64,000 bases of DNA from Azonexus sp. R2A61 (GTDB lineage: Bacteria > Pseudomonadota > Gammaproteobacteria > Burkholderiales > Rhodocyclaceae): NCBI RefSeq assembly GCF_021401135.1, contig NZ_JACBFO010000004.1, positions 186,001 through 250,000 on the forward strand. Reading direction: 5' to 3'. The notes under the pieces were generated by a model that was not told the DNA's origin, ran no database searches, and saw only the letters and a list, made by a program, of their open reading frames with translations. Both the position numbers and the translations under genes were made by a program. Shown in pieces: positions 42,026-51,849 of this stretch (the first letter of the stretch is position 1; each line of letters starts with the position of its first letter).

Positions 42026-42985
42026 TCACCCCGCTCGGCCAGGGGCTTTGCCGGGCAGGTAGTTGTCGAATTCGGCTTCCAGCGCCGGAGCGGCGGCATC
42101 GAGCAGGAAGCCGCGGAACTCGCCGCCGGCCGGCAGCAGCCGCTTGGTGTTCATGTGCACGACGTACCAGGTGCGTTCGATCGGCGTGCCGACGACGTCG
42201 AGGATCGCCACTTCGCGGGTCTTCAATTCCAGCGGCAGGGTATGCAGCGACAGCAGCGCGACCCCCATGCCGGCCATCACCGCCTGCTTGATCGTCTCGT
42301 TGCTGCCCATGCTGATCGTCCGGGCCGGGGTGAACAGGTGATTCTTGAACATTTCCTCGGCGACGCGGCGCGAACCGGAACCTTCCTCGCGCAGCAGCAG
42401 CGTTTCGTGGCGCAGCTCGTGCAGTTCGAAGCGGCGGGCATCGCGCAGCGGATGATCGGCCGGTGCGACCAGCACGTAGGGATGCGGCGCCATCGGTTCG
42501 CCGTGTGCATCGATTTCGACCGGGATGCGGCCCATCACCGCCAGGTCGATGGCGTTGTCCTGCAGCTTCTGCAGCAGCGCGGCGCGGTTGCCGACGGTGA
42601 ACTGGACGTCGATGCCCGGGTGGGCCTGGGCGAATTTGGCGAGTAGCCGCGGCATGAAGTACTTGGCGGTACTGACCAGACCGACCGAAATCTGGCCGCT
42701 TTCGGCGCCGGCCAGCGACTGCAGGTTGGCTTCGGCGTCCTTGATCTCGCCGAGGATGCGCAGCGCGTGATGGACCAGCAGTTCGCCGGCGCCGGTCAAC
42801 GCGACACCGCGGCCCATGCGTTCGAACAGCGGCAGGCCGACGTTGTCCTCCAGCTGTTTCAGCTGCATCGATACGGCCGGCGGCGTCAGGTGCAGTTCTT
42901 CGGCAGCGCGCGCATAGCTCAGGTGGCGGGCGGCGACGACGAAAATCTGGAGCTGGCGCAGCGTCAGGTTGCGGACGAAGTTCAT
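42026..42985 (-). CDS. cbbR: LysR-type regulator, CbbR-like
   Basis: A 319-residue LysR regulator. The N-terminal winged helix reads LTLRQLQIFVVAARHLSYAR and ELHLTPPAVSMQLKQLEDNV, very close to CbbR; the effector domain starts near residue 90 (GQISVGLVSTAKYFMPRLLA). CbbR activates Calvin-cycle genes in response to metabolites such as RuBP or PEP. It lies 110 bases downstream of cbbM in the same direction, not divergent as is usual, and a terminator separates them. Candidate binding sites precede both cbbM and the cbbF operon. Confidence 0.85.
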   Translation of the reverse strand: MNFVRNLTLRQLQIFVVAARHLSYARAAEELHLTPPAVSMQLKQLEDNVGLPLFERMGRGVALTGAGELLVHHALRILGEIKDAEANLQSLAGAESGQISVGLVSTAKYFMPRLLAKFAQAHPGIDVQFTVGNRAALLQKLQDNAIDLAVMGRIPVEIDAHGEPMAPHPYVLVAPADHPLRDARRFELHELRHETLLLREEGSGSRRVAEEMFKNHLFTPARTISMGSNETIKQAVMAGMGVALLSLHTLPLELKTREVAILDVVGTPIERTWYVVHMNTKRLLPAGGEFRGFLLDAAAPALEAEFDNYLPGKAPGRAG

Positions 42986-43061
42986 GATAGCCTGATTGGT
43001 TGCGGTTTCGGTTGAAGCGATCGCTTAACTTTAGAGCCTGCGCCGGCCGGGGTCAAACGAC

Positions 43062-43084
43062 AAAAACCCCGCCGTGGCGGGGTT
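43062..43084 (-). terminator. Rho-independent terminator of cbbM
   Basis: On the minus strand AACCCCGC-CACG-GCGGGGTT followed by TTT, 11 bases after the cbbM stop. It separates cbbM from cbbR. A copy of the dispersed motif (GTTGACCGCA, 43082-43091) abuts the stem. Confidence 0.8.
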
Positions 43085-43095
43085 GACCGCAGGGC

Positions 43096-44475
43096 TCAGG
43101 CCGCCGGTCGCAACTTGTGCCGCCAACCCGGATACAGCTGATCGGCGTCCTGCGGGAAGGACTCGAAGGCGCGGGCGAATTCATGATGATCGCGCGCCCA
43201 GTCGACCGGATCGGCGCCGGCCTTCCAGCATTCGTAGGCCTGACGCAGCGAACGGGCGCCAGCGGCCGGGCTGTCGATGTGGCCGTAGGAACCGCCGCCG
43301 GCGGTGTTGATGACGTTGCCGTGGCCGAGGTTGTCGAAGAATCCGGGCAGGCGCAGCGCGTTCATGCCGCCGGAGATGATCGGCACGGTCGGCTTCATGC
43401 CGTACCAGTCCTGGTCGTAGACCGGCCCCTGATAACTATCGCGCTCGATGATGTAGGCGCAGGCGCGGTCGTCCTTCTCGCCCTCCATCTTGCCGTAGCC
43501 CATGGTGCCGACGTGGATGCCGGAGGCGCCCTGCAGGCGGCTCATCTTGGCCAGCACGTAGGCGGTGTAGCCACGCTTGCTCTGCGGGCTGGTGACGGCG
43601 CCGTGGCCGGCGCGGTGGTAGTGCAGGAACTGGTTGGCGAAATGCCGGCGTGCCGTGGTGATCATGCCCGGCCCGCCGACGTAGCCGTCAACCAGGAAGG
43701 CCACCTTGTCGGCGTCCGGCCCGAAGGTCTCGAGGATGTACTCACCACGCGCGATCATTTCGTAATGGTCGTCAGCGGTGATGTTGGCGGAGAACAGCTT
43801 GGCCTCGCCGGTCTCGTCCATGGCCCGCTTCATCGCGTCGTAGACGAGCGGGATGGTCTGCTTCATTGGCGCGAAGGTCTGGTTGCCCTGCGGTTCGTCG
43901 TTCTTGATGAAATCGCCGCCCAGCCAGAACTCGTAGGCGGCGCGGGCGAAGGGCTCGGGCCGCAGGCCGAGCTTGGGCTTGATGATCGTGCCGCTGATGT
44001 AGCCGCCATCGACGACCGGCCGGCCGAGCGTGCGCCAGAGGTCGGCGATGCCGCGGCTGGGGCCGTCGAACAACTCGATGGCGCGACGCGGCACGTAAAA
44101 ATCGACCATCTTGGCGTACTCGATGTCGCCCATGCCCTGGTTGTTGCCGATCGTCAGCGTCAGGAAGGAGACCAGCATCATCCGGCCGTCGATCAGGTTG
44201 CGGTCGAACAGATCGAGCGGATAGGCGATGCGCATGTCCTCGTTCGCCGCGTCGATGTAATAGACCAGCGCATCGACGCCGCGCGTGAAGTCGTCGGTGG
44301 TGCTGACCTCGACGTTGGTGCCGGTGGAAGACTCGGCGGCGAAGTGAGCGGCCGCTTCGAGGTAGCCGTGGCCGGCCTTGGGCTTCATCCGGTAGGCGCA
44401 GAGGATGTGCCGGCCGCCGGCGATCAGCTCGGCTTCCTTGAGGCTCAGGTCGGCATAGCGCTTCGATTGATCCAT
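43096..44475 (-). CDS. cbbM: Ribulose-1,5-bisphosphate carboxylase/oxygenase, form II
   Basis: A 459-residue form II RubisCO large subunit that fixes CO2 onto RuBP; it works as a homodimer or oligomer without small subunits. It follows the Rhodospirillum rubrum type: [40 protein letters not shown] with the catalytic Lys, [20 protein letters not shown] with the carbamylated Lys and metal-binding Asp-Glu, and loop 6 in [11 protein letters not shown]. All expected catalytic residues are present. AAGGAGACAAAAG precedes the ATG. Form II suits high CO2 and low O2. No cbbLS, cbbQ or carboxysome genes are visible in the window. Confidence 0.98.
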   Translation of the reverse strand: MDQSKRYADLSLKEAELIAGGRHILCAYRMKPKAGHGYLEAAAHFAAESSTGTNVEVSTTDDFTRGVDALVYYIDAANEDMRIAYPLDLFDRNLIDGRMMLVSFLTLTIGNNQGMGDIEYAKMVDFYVPRRAIELFDGPSRGIADLWRTLGRPVVDGGYISGTIIKPKLGLRPEPFARAAYEFWLGGDFIKNDEPQGNQTFAPMKQTIPLVYDAMKRAMDETGEAKLFSANITADDHYEMIARGEYILETFGPDADKVAFLVDGYVGGPGMITTARRHFANQFLHYHRAGHGAVTSPQSKRGYTAYVLAKMSRLQGASGIHVGTMGYGKMEGEKDDRACAYIIERDSYQGPVYDQDWYGMKPTVPIISGGMNALRLPGFFDNLGHGNVINTAGGGSYGHIDSPAAGARSLRQAYECWKAGADPVDWARDHHEFARAFESFPQDADQLYPGWRHKLRPAA

Positions 44476-44540
44476 CTTTTGTCTCCTTGGTGTGTTCGCC
44501 GGGTGGCTGGAATGGAGACCATCTTAGGAAGGACAAAAGA

Positions 44541-44563
44541 TAAATAACAGTCACGTATTTTTA
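44541..44563 (-). promoter_or_regulatory. Candidate CbbR sites upstream of cbbM
   Basis: Read on the minus strand, two overlapping TNA-N7-TNA half-sites occur: TAAAAATACGTGA and TGACTGTTATTTA, spanning 66-88 bases upstream of the cbbM start in an AT-rich stretch. The second closely matches TGACTGTCACTTA in the cbbF promoter region. A 16-bp palindrome CAGTAA-TTTC-TTACTG lies slightly further upstream at 44574-44589. The TNA-N7-TNA pattern is loose, so only the shared longer string adds weight. Confidence 0.45.
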
Positions 44564-44608
44564 TGGAATTGTTCAGTAATTTCTTACTGTTCCGACCGCG
44601 CCCGTCGA

Positions 44609-45649
44609 TCAATAAAAGCAGACCGTGTTGCGTCCGGCATCCTTGGCCCGATACATCGCCAGATCGGCCTGTTTCAGAATCTCGTCGGGTTCGATGCCGT
44701 TGCCGATGAAGACGCGGATGCCGATGCTCGCCGAGCAGCGATGTTCAATTTCCTGCCCGGCCAGGCCGCCGTGCTCGACACTCAAGCGGTAAGGCTCGGC
44801 CAACCGGCCGCGGATCTTCTCGGCAATCGTCGCCACCTGCTCGCGTGACACGGCAGGATCGCGGTCCAGCTCGCGGATGATCACGACAAACTCGTCGCCG
44901 CCGAAGCGGGCGACCGTATCCGTTTCCCGCACCCCGGCCTTGAGCCGCCGGGCCGCTTCGATCAACAGCAGATCGCCCGCTTCGTGGCCATGCAGATCGT
45001 TGAGCGGCTTGAAATTGTCCAGGTCGAGAAAGAGCAGTGCGCCGAAAATCCCCGAACGCCGGCTCGACGCCAGGCTCTGCCCGAGGCGATCCTCGAGCAG
45101 GCGGCGATTGGGCAGACCGGTCAGCGGATCGTAGAAGGCCAGCTGTTGGATCTGGTCCTGCAGTTGCTTGCGTTCGGTCGTTTCGCGGCTGATCCCGTGG
45201 TAGCCGACAATCCGCCCATGCGCGTCGCGCTCCGGCTTCGACAGCACCTCGCCCCACAGCAGCCGGCCGTCCTTGCAGCGATGCTGGACCTCGAAAGTGA
45301 CCGCGCCGGTGATCGTGCCGTCAGCCTCCCTGTCCTGGCGCTGCTTGATCAGATCGTTCACCGTCGCGATGCCCTCGTCGGTGAACATCTCGAAAACATG
45401 GTGGCCGATCACCTCGTCCGCCCTGAAACCGCGCAGTTTCTCGTCGGTCGGGTTGATGTAGGTGATGAACAGGTTCCGGTCGGCGCGCCAGATCACGTCG
45501 GAAACATCCTCGGTCAGCCGCCGGAACAAGGCCTCGCTGGCCCGCAGCGCCGCCAGTTCGCGGTGCATCCGCAGCAGCTTCCCGAGCAGAAACAGCAGAA
45601 CCGCAAGCAGCAGCCCGCCGCCCCCGAGCACCAGCATCCCGTCCAGCAT
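44609..45649 (-). CDS. Membrane-anchored PAS-GGDEF diguanylate cyclase
   Basis: A 346-residue protein: one N-terminal membrane helix (MLVLGGGGLLLAVLLFLLGK), a PAS/PAC sensor at about 40-165 (RLTEDVSDVIWRADRNLFIT to GYHGISRETTERKQL) and a GGDEF domain at about 175-345. The active site is RFGGDEFVV, intact, and the inhibitory RxxD site (RETD) lies five residues before it, so it should make cyclic-di-GMP with product inhibition. ATG 45649 is used; GTG and TTG codons just upstream, nearer to AAGGAGG, are possible. It lies upstream of cbbM on the same strand but is separated by the cbbM promoter region. Confidence 0.88.
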   Translation of the reverse strand: MLDGMLVLGGGGLLLAVLLFLLGKLLRMHRELAALRASEALFRRLTEDVSDVIWRADRNLFITYINPTDEKLRGFRADEVIGHHVFEMFTDEGIATVNDLIKQRQDREADGTITGAVTFEVQHRCKDGRLLWGEVLSKPERDAHGRIVGYHGISRETTERKQLQDQIQQLAFYDPLTGLPNRRLLEDRLGQSLASSRRSGIFGALLFLDLDNFKPLNDLHGHEAGDLLLIEAARRLKAGVRETDTVARFGGDEFVVIIRELDRDPAVSREQVATIAEKIRGRLAEPYRLSVEHGGLAGQEIEHRCSASIGIRVFIGNGIEPDEILKQADLAMYRAKDAGRNTVCFY

Positions 45650-45833
45650 CACCAACCGGCCTCCTTGGTTCCGAACCCCGATCCCGGTCGCCTCGGTGTC
45701 TCAGCAAACCGGCAGATGCCGAAAAAGCACCGGGAAACCGGCGCACGGGGTTAGTCTTTGTGTTGGCGCATCGTACCGCAAGGAAGGGGCGGCAGCGACT
45801 TTCGGTCAAGGGCGGCGAATCCGGGTAATGGCC

Positions 45834-46562
45834 TCAGGGCTGTTCACCGCCTCCCCCGCTTGAGTGCAAAACCACCTCCCCCAACGAACACCCCACCAAC
45901 CCCTCCAGCACCCTTTCCGCTCCCCGAAAATCCTGGCCGCGGGTGTATTCGCTGATCGTGACCACGCAGCGCAGTCCTGCGGTCAACGCCGATTTCAGAC
46001 CCATTTCCGAATCTTCGATGGCCAGGCAGGCGGAGGCCGGCAGCGCGAGGCGGTTGAGGACCCACTGGTAGATGTCCGGGGCCGGCTTCTTGGCCGGGAC
46101 GATGTCGCCGGCGCCGATCACGTCGAACCAGTCGGGGGCGTCGGGGCCGAGGTTGGCGCGGAGCAGGGCGTCGACGTTTTCGGGCGTGGTCGTCGTGGCG
46201 ATGGCCAGGCGGAGGCCGGCTTGTCGGGCTTCATTGATCAGGCGGGCGACGCCGGGGCGCAGCGGCAGTTGGCCGCGGTCGACCAGGCGCAGGTAGTGCG
46301 CGGTCTTGATCTTGTGCAGTTGGCCGACCAGCGCGTCGAAGTCGGGGCGCTCGGCGATGGCCGGGGCATCGTGCGCGGCGTAGTGGCGGATGCGTTCCTT
46401 GCCGCCGGTGACGGCGAGCAGTTCGCCGTAGCGCTGTTCATCCCAGTGCCAGCTTAGACCGCAGTCGCGGAAGGCGGCGTTGAAGGCGACGCGGTGGCCG
46501 TCGCGCTCGGTTTCGGCGAGCGTGCCGTCGACGTCGAAGATCAGGGCTTGGCAGGTTGTCAT
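45834..46562 (-). CDS. cbbY: CbbY-type HAD phosphatase (xylulose-1,5-bisphosphate phosphatase)
   Basis: A 242-residue HAD hydrolase. Motif I is ALIFDVDGTLAETERDGHRV with the nucleophile Asp; the cap region has the CbbY-type WDEQRYGELLAVTGGKERI; motif II is in IATTTTPEN; later PAKKPAPDIYQWVLNRL and AIEDSEMGLKSALTAGLR complete it. The ETERDGHRVAFN and GGKERI strings are specific for CbbY, which destroys xylulose-1,5-bisphosphate, a RubisCO misfire inhibitor. It is divergent from cbbF and shares its control region. Confidence 0.88.
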   Translation of the reverse strand: MTTCQALIFDVDGTLAETERDGHRVAFNAAFRDCGLSWHWDEQRYGELLAVTGGKERIRHYAAHDAPAIAERPDFDALVGQLHKIKTAHYLRLVDRGQLPLRPGVARLINEARQAGLRLAIATTTTPENVDALLRANLGPDAPDWFDVIGAGDIVPAKKPAPDIYQWVLNRLALPASACLAIEDSEMGLKSALTAGLRCVVTISEYTRGQDFRGAERVLEGLVGCSLGEVVLHSSGGGGEQP

Positions 46563-46631
46563 GGCGCGACGATACGGCGCCGGCGCGGGGACGGCCAGTC
46601 AGCTTTTCTGACGCCTGCGGTCAGGCCTTTT

Positions 46632-46696
46632 TAATCAGCGATGACTTAATGCCTGCTTAAAAAATCCTGACTGTCACTTAATTCAACTGTCGCTTA
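46632..46696 (+). promoter_or_regulatory. Candidate CbbR sites in the cbbF operon promoter region
   Basis: The 180-base gap between cbbY and cbbF is AT-rich in its middle. It contains TNA-N7-TNA elements at 46632-46644 (TAATCAGCGATGA), 46647-46659 (TAATGCCTGCTTA) and 46668-46680 (TGACTGTCACTTA). The last two are 21 bases apart, two helical turns. ACTGTCNCTTA is also repeated directly at 46670-46680 and 46686-46696. The cluster is what a CbbR tetramer site would look like; CbbR itself is encoded at 42026-42985. Confidence 0.5.
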
Positions 46697-46742
46697 TCGT
46701 GACTCGACCGTCGATAACACAACAATGACTGGAGACAAGATC

Positions 46743-47804
46743 ATGCTATTCGGACGTACCACGCTGTCGAAGTTCGTCATCGAGCAGACCCGCGGTCAGC
46801 ACAGCGAACTGGGGGCGCTGTTGATCGACGTTGCGGCGGCGGTCAAGAGTATTTCGGCGTTGGTCGGCAAGGGCGCGCTGTCCGGGTTTTCCGGTTACGC
46901 GGCGGCGACCAACGTGCAGGGCGAGGCGCAGAAGAAGATCGACGTGCTGGCCAACGAGGCCATCCTGCGCCATTGCGAGTGGGGCGGCCAGCTGGCCGGC
47001 ATGGCCTCCGAGGAACTGGAGGCGCCGTATCGGATTCCCGACGATTATCCGCGCGGTCGTTATCTGCTGGTCTTCGATCCGCTGGATGGATCGTCGAACA
47101 GCGACGTCAATGTGTCGGTCGGCAGCATTTTTTCCATCCTGGCGCGGTCGACCGCAGGCGAGGCGCAAAAAGCCGATTTCCTCCGTCCGGGCCTTGAGCA
47201 GGTTGCCGCCGGCTACGCCATCTACGGCCCGGCGACGATGTTGGTACTGACTGTCGGCAGCGGCACGCACGGTTTCACGCTCGACCGCGAGAGCGGCAAC
47301 TTCATCCTGACCCATCCCGACATCCGGGTGCCGGTCGAGACGCGCGAGTTCGCCATCAATACCTCCAACGAGCGTTTCTGGGAGCCGCCGGTGCAGCGCT
47401 ACGTGGCCGAATGCAAGGCCGGCCGCAGCGGTATCCGCGGAGCCGATTTCAACATGCGCTGGATTGCCTCGATGGTCGCCGAAGTGCATCGCATCCTGAT
47501 GCGCGGCGGTATCTTCATGTATCCGAAGGACCACAAGGACCCGGCCAAGCCCGGACGCCTGCGCCTGCTGTACGAGGCCAACCCGATGGCGATGCTGATC
47601 GAGCAGGCCGGCGGGGCGGCAAGTACCGGGCGCGGGCGCATCCTCGAAGTGGCGCCGGAAGCGCTGCACCAGCGCGTGCCGGTGATCCTCGGTTCGCGTG
47701 AGGAGGTCGAGCGGCTCGAACGTTACCACCACGAATACGACACCGGGGCCGACCGTCCCTTCGTCTCGCCGCTGTTCGCCGAACGCTCGCTGTTCCGCGA
47801 CTGA
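46743..47804 (+). CDS. cbbF: Fructose-1,6-bisphosphatase class I
   Basis: A 353-residue enzyme hydrolysing fructose-1,6-bisphosphate (and probably sedoheptulose-1,7-bisphosphate) in the Calvin cycle. The metal/substrate motif [20 protein letters not shown] is complete, with earlier [11 protein letters not shown] and later [39 protein letters not shown] 46743 has GGAGACAAG before it; an in-frame ATG at 46725 has no ribosome binding site. First gene of the plus-strand cbb operon. Confidence 0.96.
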   Translation: MLFGRTTLSKFVIEQTRGQHSELGALLIDVAAAVKSISALVGKGALSGFSGYAAATNVQGEAQKKIDVLANEAILRHCEWGGQLAGMASEELEAPYRIPDDYPRGRYLLVFDPLDGSSNSDVNVSVGSIFSILARSTAGEAQKADFLRPGLEQVAAGYAIYGPATMLVLTVGSGTHGFTLDRESGNFILTHPDIRVPVETREFAINTSNERFWEPPVQRYVAECKAGRSGIRGADFNMRWIASMVAEVHRILMRGGIFMYPKDHKDPAKPGRLRLLYEANPMAMLIEQAGGAASTGRGRILEVAPEALHQRVPVILGSREEVERLERYHHEYDTGADRPFVSPLFAERSLFRD

Positions 47805-47837
47805 GCCGCCGCATTCCATCTTCCGGGGAGTCCCGCC

Positions 47838-48710
47838 ATGTCCGTCAAGCATCCGATCATCGCCATCACCGGCTCGTCCGGCGCCGGCACCAGCACGGTG
47901 ATGCAGAGTTTCCAGCACATCTTCCGGCGCGAAAAGCTCAACGCCCAGATCGTCGAGGGCGATTCCTTCCACCGCTACGACCGGCTCGCCATGCGCGCCG
48001 AGATGAAAGCGCAGGAAGCCGCCGGCAATCTCAACTTCAGCCATTTCGGACCGGACGCCAACCTGCTCGCCGAACTCGAACAGCTCTTCGTCGATTACGG
48101 CCGCGCCGGCAGCGGCAGGGTGCGCAAGTACCTGCACGATGCCGGTGAAGCCGAACCCTGGGGCCAGGAGCCGGGGACCTTCACGCCGTGGCAGGAGATT
48201 AGCGGCGACACCGACCTGATGTTCTACGAAGGCCTGCACGGCGCCTGGGCCGGCGACGGCATCGACATCGCCGCGCAGGTCGACCTCTGCGTCGGCGTCG
48301 TGCCGATCATCAACCTCGAGTGGATCCAGAAACTGCACCGCGACCAGAAGCTGCGCGGCTACTCGCAGGAGGCGGTGACCGACACCATCCTGCGCCGCAT
48401 GCCCGACTACGTCAGCCACCTCTGCCCGCAGTTCAGCCGTACCCATGTCAATTTCCAGCGGGTGCCCATCGTCGATACCTCCAATCCCTTCATCGCCCGC
48501 GACATCCCGAGTGCCGACGAGAGCATGGTGGTGATCCGCTTCGCCAACCCGAAGGGCATCGACTTCCAGTACCTGCTCAACATCCTGCACGGCAGCATGC
48601 TCACCCGTCCGAACACGCTGGTCGTCCCCGGCGGCAAGATGGGCCTGGCGATGCAGATGATCTTCACGCCGATGGTCCTGCGCCTGATGGACCTCAAGCG
48701 CCGCGCCTGA
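47838..48710 (+). CDS. cbbP: Phosphoribulokinase
   Basis: A 290-residue kinase that makes RuBP from ribulose-5-phosphate and ATP. P-loop GSSGAGTSTVMQSF, VEGDSFHRYDRLAM and MFYEGLHGAW are characteristic of the bacterial (type I) enzyme of about 290 residues. With RubisCO it defines a working Calvin cycle. GGGGAG precedes the ATG, 33 bases after cbbF. Confidence 0.97.
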   Translation: MSVKHPIIAITGSSGAGTSTVMQSFQHIFRREKLNAQIVEGDSFHRYDRLAMRAEMKAQEAAGNLNFSHFGPDANLLAELEQLFVDYGRAGSGRVRKYLHDAGEAEPWGQEPGTFTPWQEISGDTDLMFYEGLHGAWAGDGIDIAAQVDLCVGVVPIINLEWIQKLHRDQKLRGYSQEAVTDTILRRMPDYVSHLCPQFSRTHVNFQRVPIVDTSNPFIARDIPSADESMVVIRFANPKGIDFQYLLNILHGSMLTRPNTLVVPGGKMGLAMQMIFTPMVLRLMDLKRRA

Positions 48711-48725
48711 CCCGGGGAGACTGCC

Positions 48726-50774
48726 ATGGAGAGAGACATGACGACGAACACGCTGCGCCGCGACCTGGCCAACGCCCTGCGCTTTCTTGCGGTCGACGCC
48801 GTCGAACAGGCGAAATCCGGCCATCCCGGCGCGCCGCTGGGCATGGCCGACATCGCCGAAGTGCTGTGGCGCGACCACCTGAAACACAACCCGGCCAACC
48901 CGCAGTGGCCCGACCGCGACCGCTTCGTGCTGTCGAACGGCCACGGCTCGATGCTGATCTACGCGCTGCTGCATCTGACCGGCTACGACCTGCCGCTCGA
49001 TGAATTGAAGCGTTTCCGCCAGCTCGGCAGCAAGACCGCCGGGCATCCGGAAGTCGGCCACACGCCGGGCGTCGAGACGACCACCGGGCCGCTCGGCCAG
49101 GGCCTGGCCAACGCGGTCGGCATGGCACTCGCCGAGAAGCTGCTGGCGCAGCGCTACAACCGGCCGGGCCACAACATCGTCGATCACCGCAGCTGGGTCT
49201 TCCTCGGCGACGGTTGCCTGATGGAAGGGATCAGCCACGAGGCCTGCTCGCTGGCCGGCGTCTGGGGCCTGGACAAGCTGGTTGCCTTCTACGACGACAA
49301 CGGGATTTCGATCGACGGTCACGTCGACGGCTGGTTCCGCGACGACACGCCGGGCCGCTTCCGCGCCTACGGCTGGCACGTCGTCGGCCCGGTCGACGGA
49401 CACGATGCGACGGCGCTGGCGGCAGCGATTGCCGAGGCGAAGTCGGTGCACGGCAAGCCGGTGCTGATCGTCTGCCGCACGCAGATCGGCCACGGCGCGC
49501 CGAGCAAGGCCGGCACGCACGACGTGCATGGCGCACCGCTCGGCGCCACCGAGATTGCCGCGATGCGCGCCGCGCTGAACTGGCCGCATCCGCCCTTCGT
49601 CGTGCCGGAGGCCCTGCGCGCCGCGTGGGACGCCCGCGCCGCGGGCAGCCAGGCCGAAAGCACCTGGCGCGAAAGCTTCGCCGCCTATTGCCGGCAATAC
49701 CCGGAGCTCGCTGCCGAATTCGAGCGTACCCAGGCCGGCGGCTTGCCTGAAAGCTGGCCGGAAATCCGTGGCGAACTGCTGTCGACCGCAGCGGCGAAGA
49801 CGGGCGGCATCGCCAGCCGCAAGTCGTCGCAGAATTGCCTCGATTTCCTGGTCGACCGCATCCCCGAACTGCTCGGCGGCTCGGCCGACCTGACCGGCTC
49901 CAACCTGACCGCCGGCAAGGGCAGCCGGGCCTGGCACGCGGCTGCGGTCGACAGCGTGCCGAACTACCTTTCCTACGGCGTCCGCGAGTTCGGCATGACG
50001 GCGATCATGAACGGCGTCGCGCTGCACGGCGGGCTGATTCCCTACGGTGGCACCTTCGCGGTGTTCTCCGACTACGCCCGCAACGCGATCCGCATGAGCG
50101 CGCTGATGCAGCAGCGCGTCGTCCATGTGCTGACGCACGACTCGATCGGCCTCGGCGAGGACGGCCCGACGCACCAGCCGGTCGAGCACGTCGGCAGTCT
50201 GCGGCTGATTCCCGGCCTCGACGTCTGGCGGCCCTGCGACGAGCTGGAAACGGCGGTCGCCTGGGCCGAGGCGCTGGCGCGCCGCGACGGCCCGAGCGCC
50301 CTCTTCCTGTCGCGCCAGAACCTCGACCAATGCGGCGACCGGCCGGGCCGCGCCGAGGACATCGCGCGCGGCGGCTACGTGCTGCGCGAGGCCGATGGCC
50401 CGGCGCAGGCGGCGATTCTGTCCACCGGTTCGGAAATCGGCATCGCGCTGGCCGCACAGCGCCAGTTGGCCGAACAGGGCGTCGCCGTGCGCGTGGTCTC
50501 GATGCCCTGCGCCGAGCGCTTCGACCGGCAGCCGGCGGCGTGGCGCAAGGCGGTGCTGCCGACCGGCCTGCCACGCGTCGCCATCGAGGCGGCGCACCCC
50601 GATCCGTGGCGCAAGTACGTCGGTCTCGACGGCGACGTGCTGGGCATCGGCCGTTTCGGCGAATCGGCGCCGGCTGCCGCCTTGTATGCCCGCTTCGGGC
50701 TGGATGCCGAACATCTGGTACGGGCGGTGATCGACACCGTCGTGCGCAACAGCGACAGCGACGGCGATTTTTGA
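48726..50774 (+). CDS. cbbT: Transketolase (Calvin-cycle copy)
   Basis: A 682-residue thiamine-diphosphate enzyme moving two-carbon units between sugar phosphates. Motifs: [38 protein letters not shown], the ThDP site [20 protein letters not shown] ... [29 protein letters not shown] and the C-terminal [32 protein letters not shown] precedes ATG 48726; a second ATG four codons in is also possible. A separate transketolase gene ends at 63909. Confidence 0.96.
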   Translation: MERDMTTNTLRRDLANALRFLAVDAVEQAKSGHPGAPLGMADIAEVLWRDHLKHNPANPQWPDRDRFVLSNGHGSMLIYALLHLTGYDLPLDELKRFRQLGSKTAGHPEVGHTPGVETTTGPLGQGLANAVGMALAEKLLAQRYNRPGHNIVDHRSWVFLGDGCLMEGISHEACSLAGVWGLDKLVAFYDDNGISIDGHVDGWFRDDTPGRFRAYGWHVVGPVDGHDATALAAAIAEAKSVHGKPVLIVCRTQIGHGAPSKAGTHDVHGAPLGATEIAAMRAALNWPHPPFVVPEALRAAWDARAAGSQAESTWRESFAAYCRQYPELAAEFERTQAGGLPESWPEIRGELLSTAAAKTGGIASRKSSQNCLDFLVDRIPELLGGSADLTGSNLTAGKGSRAWHAAAVDSVPNYLSYGVREFGMTAIMNGVALHGGLIPYGGTFAVFSDYARNAIRMSALMQQRVVHVLTHDSIGLGEDGPTHQPVEHVGSLRLIPGLDVWRPCDELETAVAWAEALARRDGPSALFLSRQNLDQCGDRPGRAEDIARGGYVLREADGPAQAAILSTGSEIGIALAAQRQLAEQGVAVRVVSMPCAERFDRQPAAWRKAVLPTGLPRVAIEAAHPDPWRKYVGLDGDVLGIGRFGESAPAAALYARFGLDAEHLVRAVIDTVVRNSDSDGDF

Positions 50775-50822
50775 GCCGTTGCCGCGGTCGACCGCAAGAT
50801 TTCACAAAAACAGGAGACAACC

Positions 50823-51839
50823 ATGCCCATCCGGGTGGCAATCAACGGCTTCGGCCGTATCGGGCGAATGGCCTTGCGCGCCATCGCCGCCGAGGCGGAA
50901 TTCGCCGATCTCGAAGTGGTCGCGATCAACGACCTGCTCGAGCCCGACTACCTCGCCTATCTGTTGACGCACGATTCGGTGCACGGCCGTTTTGCCGGCG
51001 CAGTCAGCGTCGACCGCGACACGCTGGTGGTCGATGGCCGCCGCATCCGGCTCAGCGCCGAACGCGATCCGGCGGCGCTGGACTGGGGCGGCGTCGGCGT
51101 CGACCTGGTGATCGAGGCGACCGGCTTCTTCCTGACCGAGGAAAGCTGCCGCGCCCATCTGGAGGCCGGCGCCCGCCAGGTGGTGCAGTCGGCGCCGGCC
51201 AGGGACGACACGCCGATGTTCGTCTATGGCGTCAATCACGCCGACTACGCCGGCCAGCCGATCGTCTCGGCGGCCTCGTGCACGACCAACGGCCTGGCGC
51301 CGGTGGCCAAGGTGCTCAACGACCGTTTCGGCATCCGCCGCGGCCTGATGAGCACGGTGCACGCCGCCACGGCCACGCAGAAGACCGTCGATGGTCCGTC
51401 CGGCAAGGACTGGCGCGGCGGCCGCGGCATCCTGGAAAACATCATCCCGTCCGCGACCGGCGCGGCCAAGGCGGTCGGCAAGGTGATCCCGGCGCTGAAC
51501 GGCCGGCTGACCGGCATGGCTTTCCGCGTGCCGACTTCCGACGTCTCGGTGGTCGACCTGACCGTCGAACTGAGCCGCGAGGCGAGCTACGCGGAGATCT
51601 GCGCGGCGATGCGCGAGGCCGCCGGCGGTGCGCTCAAGGGCGTGCTCGCCTATACCGACGCAGCGGTGGTCTCGACCGATTTCCGCGGCTGCCCGCAGCC
51701 CTCGGTGTTCGATGCCGGCGCCGGCATCGCGCTGGACTCGAGTTTCGTCAAGGTCGTCGCCTGGTACGACAACGAGTACGGCTACACCTGCAACCTGCTG
51801 CGCCTGGCCCGCCACATCAGCCAGCCGGCGCTGCACTGA
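50823..51839 (+). CDS. cbbG: Glyceraldehyde-3-phosphate dehydrogenase (Calvin-cycle copy)
   Basis: A 338-residue GAPDH. Rossmann start [18 protein letters not shown], catalytic Cys in [36 protein letters not shown] with the catalytic His, [20 protein letters not shown] and the C-terminal [13 protein letters not shown]. It reduces 1,3-bisphosphoglycerate in the cycle. The YGYTCN ending differs from the WGYSCR of the other gap copy. It follows tkt by 48 bases, a gap holding a copy of the dispersed motif, and has AGGAGACAACC before the ATG. Confidence 0.96.
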   Translation: MPIRVAINGFGRIGRMALRAIAAEAEFADLEVVAINDLLEPDYLAYLLTHDSVHGRFAGAVSVDRDTLVVDGRRIRLSAERDPAALDWGGVGVDLVIEATGFFLTEESCRAHLEAGARQVVQSAPARDDTPMFVYGVNHADYAGQPIVSAASCTTNGLAPVAKVLNDRFGIRRGLMSTVHAATATQKTVDGPSGKDWRGGRGILENIIPSATGAAKAVGKVIPALNGRLTGMAFRVPTSDVSVVDLTVELSREASYAEICAAMREAAGGALKGVLAYTDAAVVSTDFRGCPQPSVFDAGAGIALDSSFVKVVAWYDNEYGYTCNLLRLARHISQPALH

Positions 51840-51849
51840 GGAGACGACG

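Noticed and set aside
45650..45833. Promoter or small RNA in the gap between the GGDEF gene and cbbY
   Set aside because: I see no convincing -35/-10 pair, hairpin or conserved-looking element; nothing reported.
46746..50714. A 1,300-codon open frame opposite cbbF, cbbP and cbbT
   Set aside because: Antisense to three enzymes with intact motifs; no recognisable protein features.
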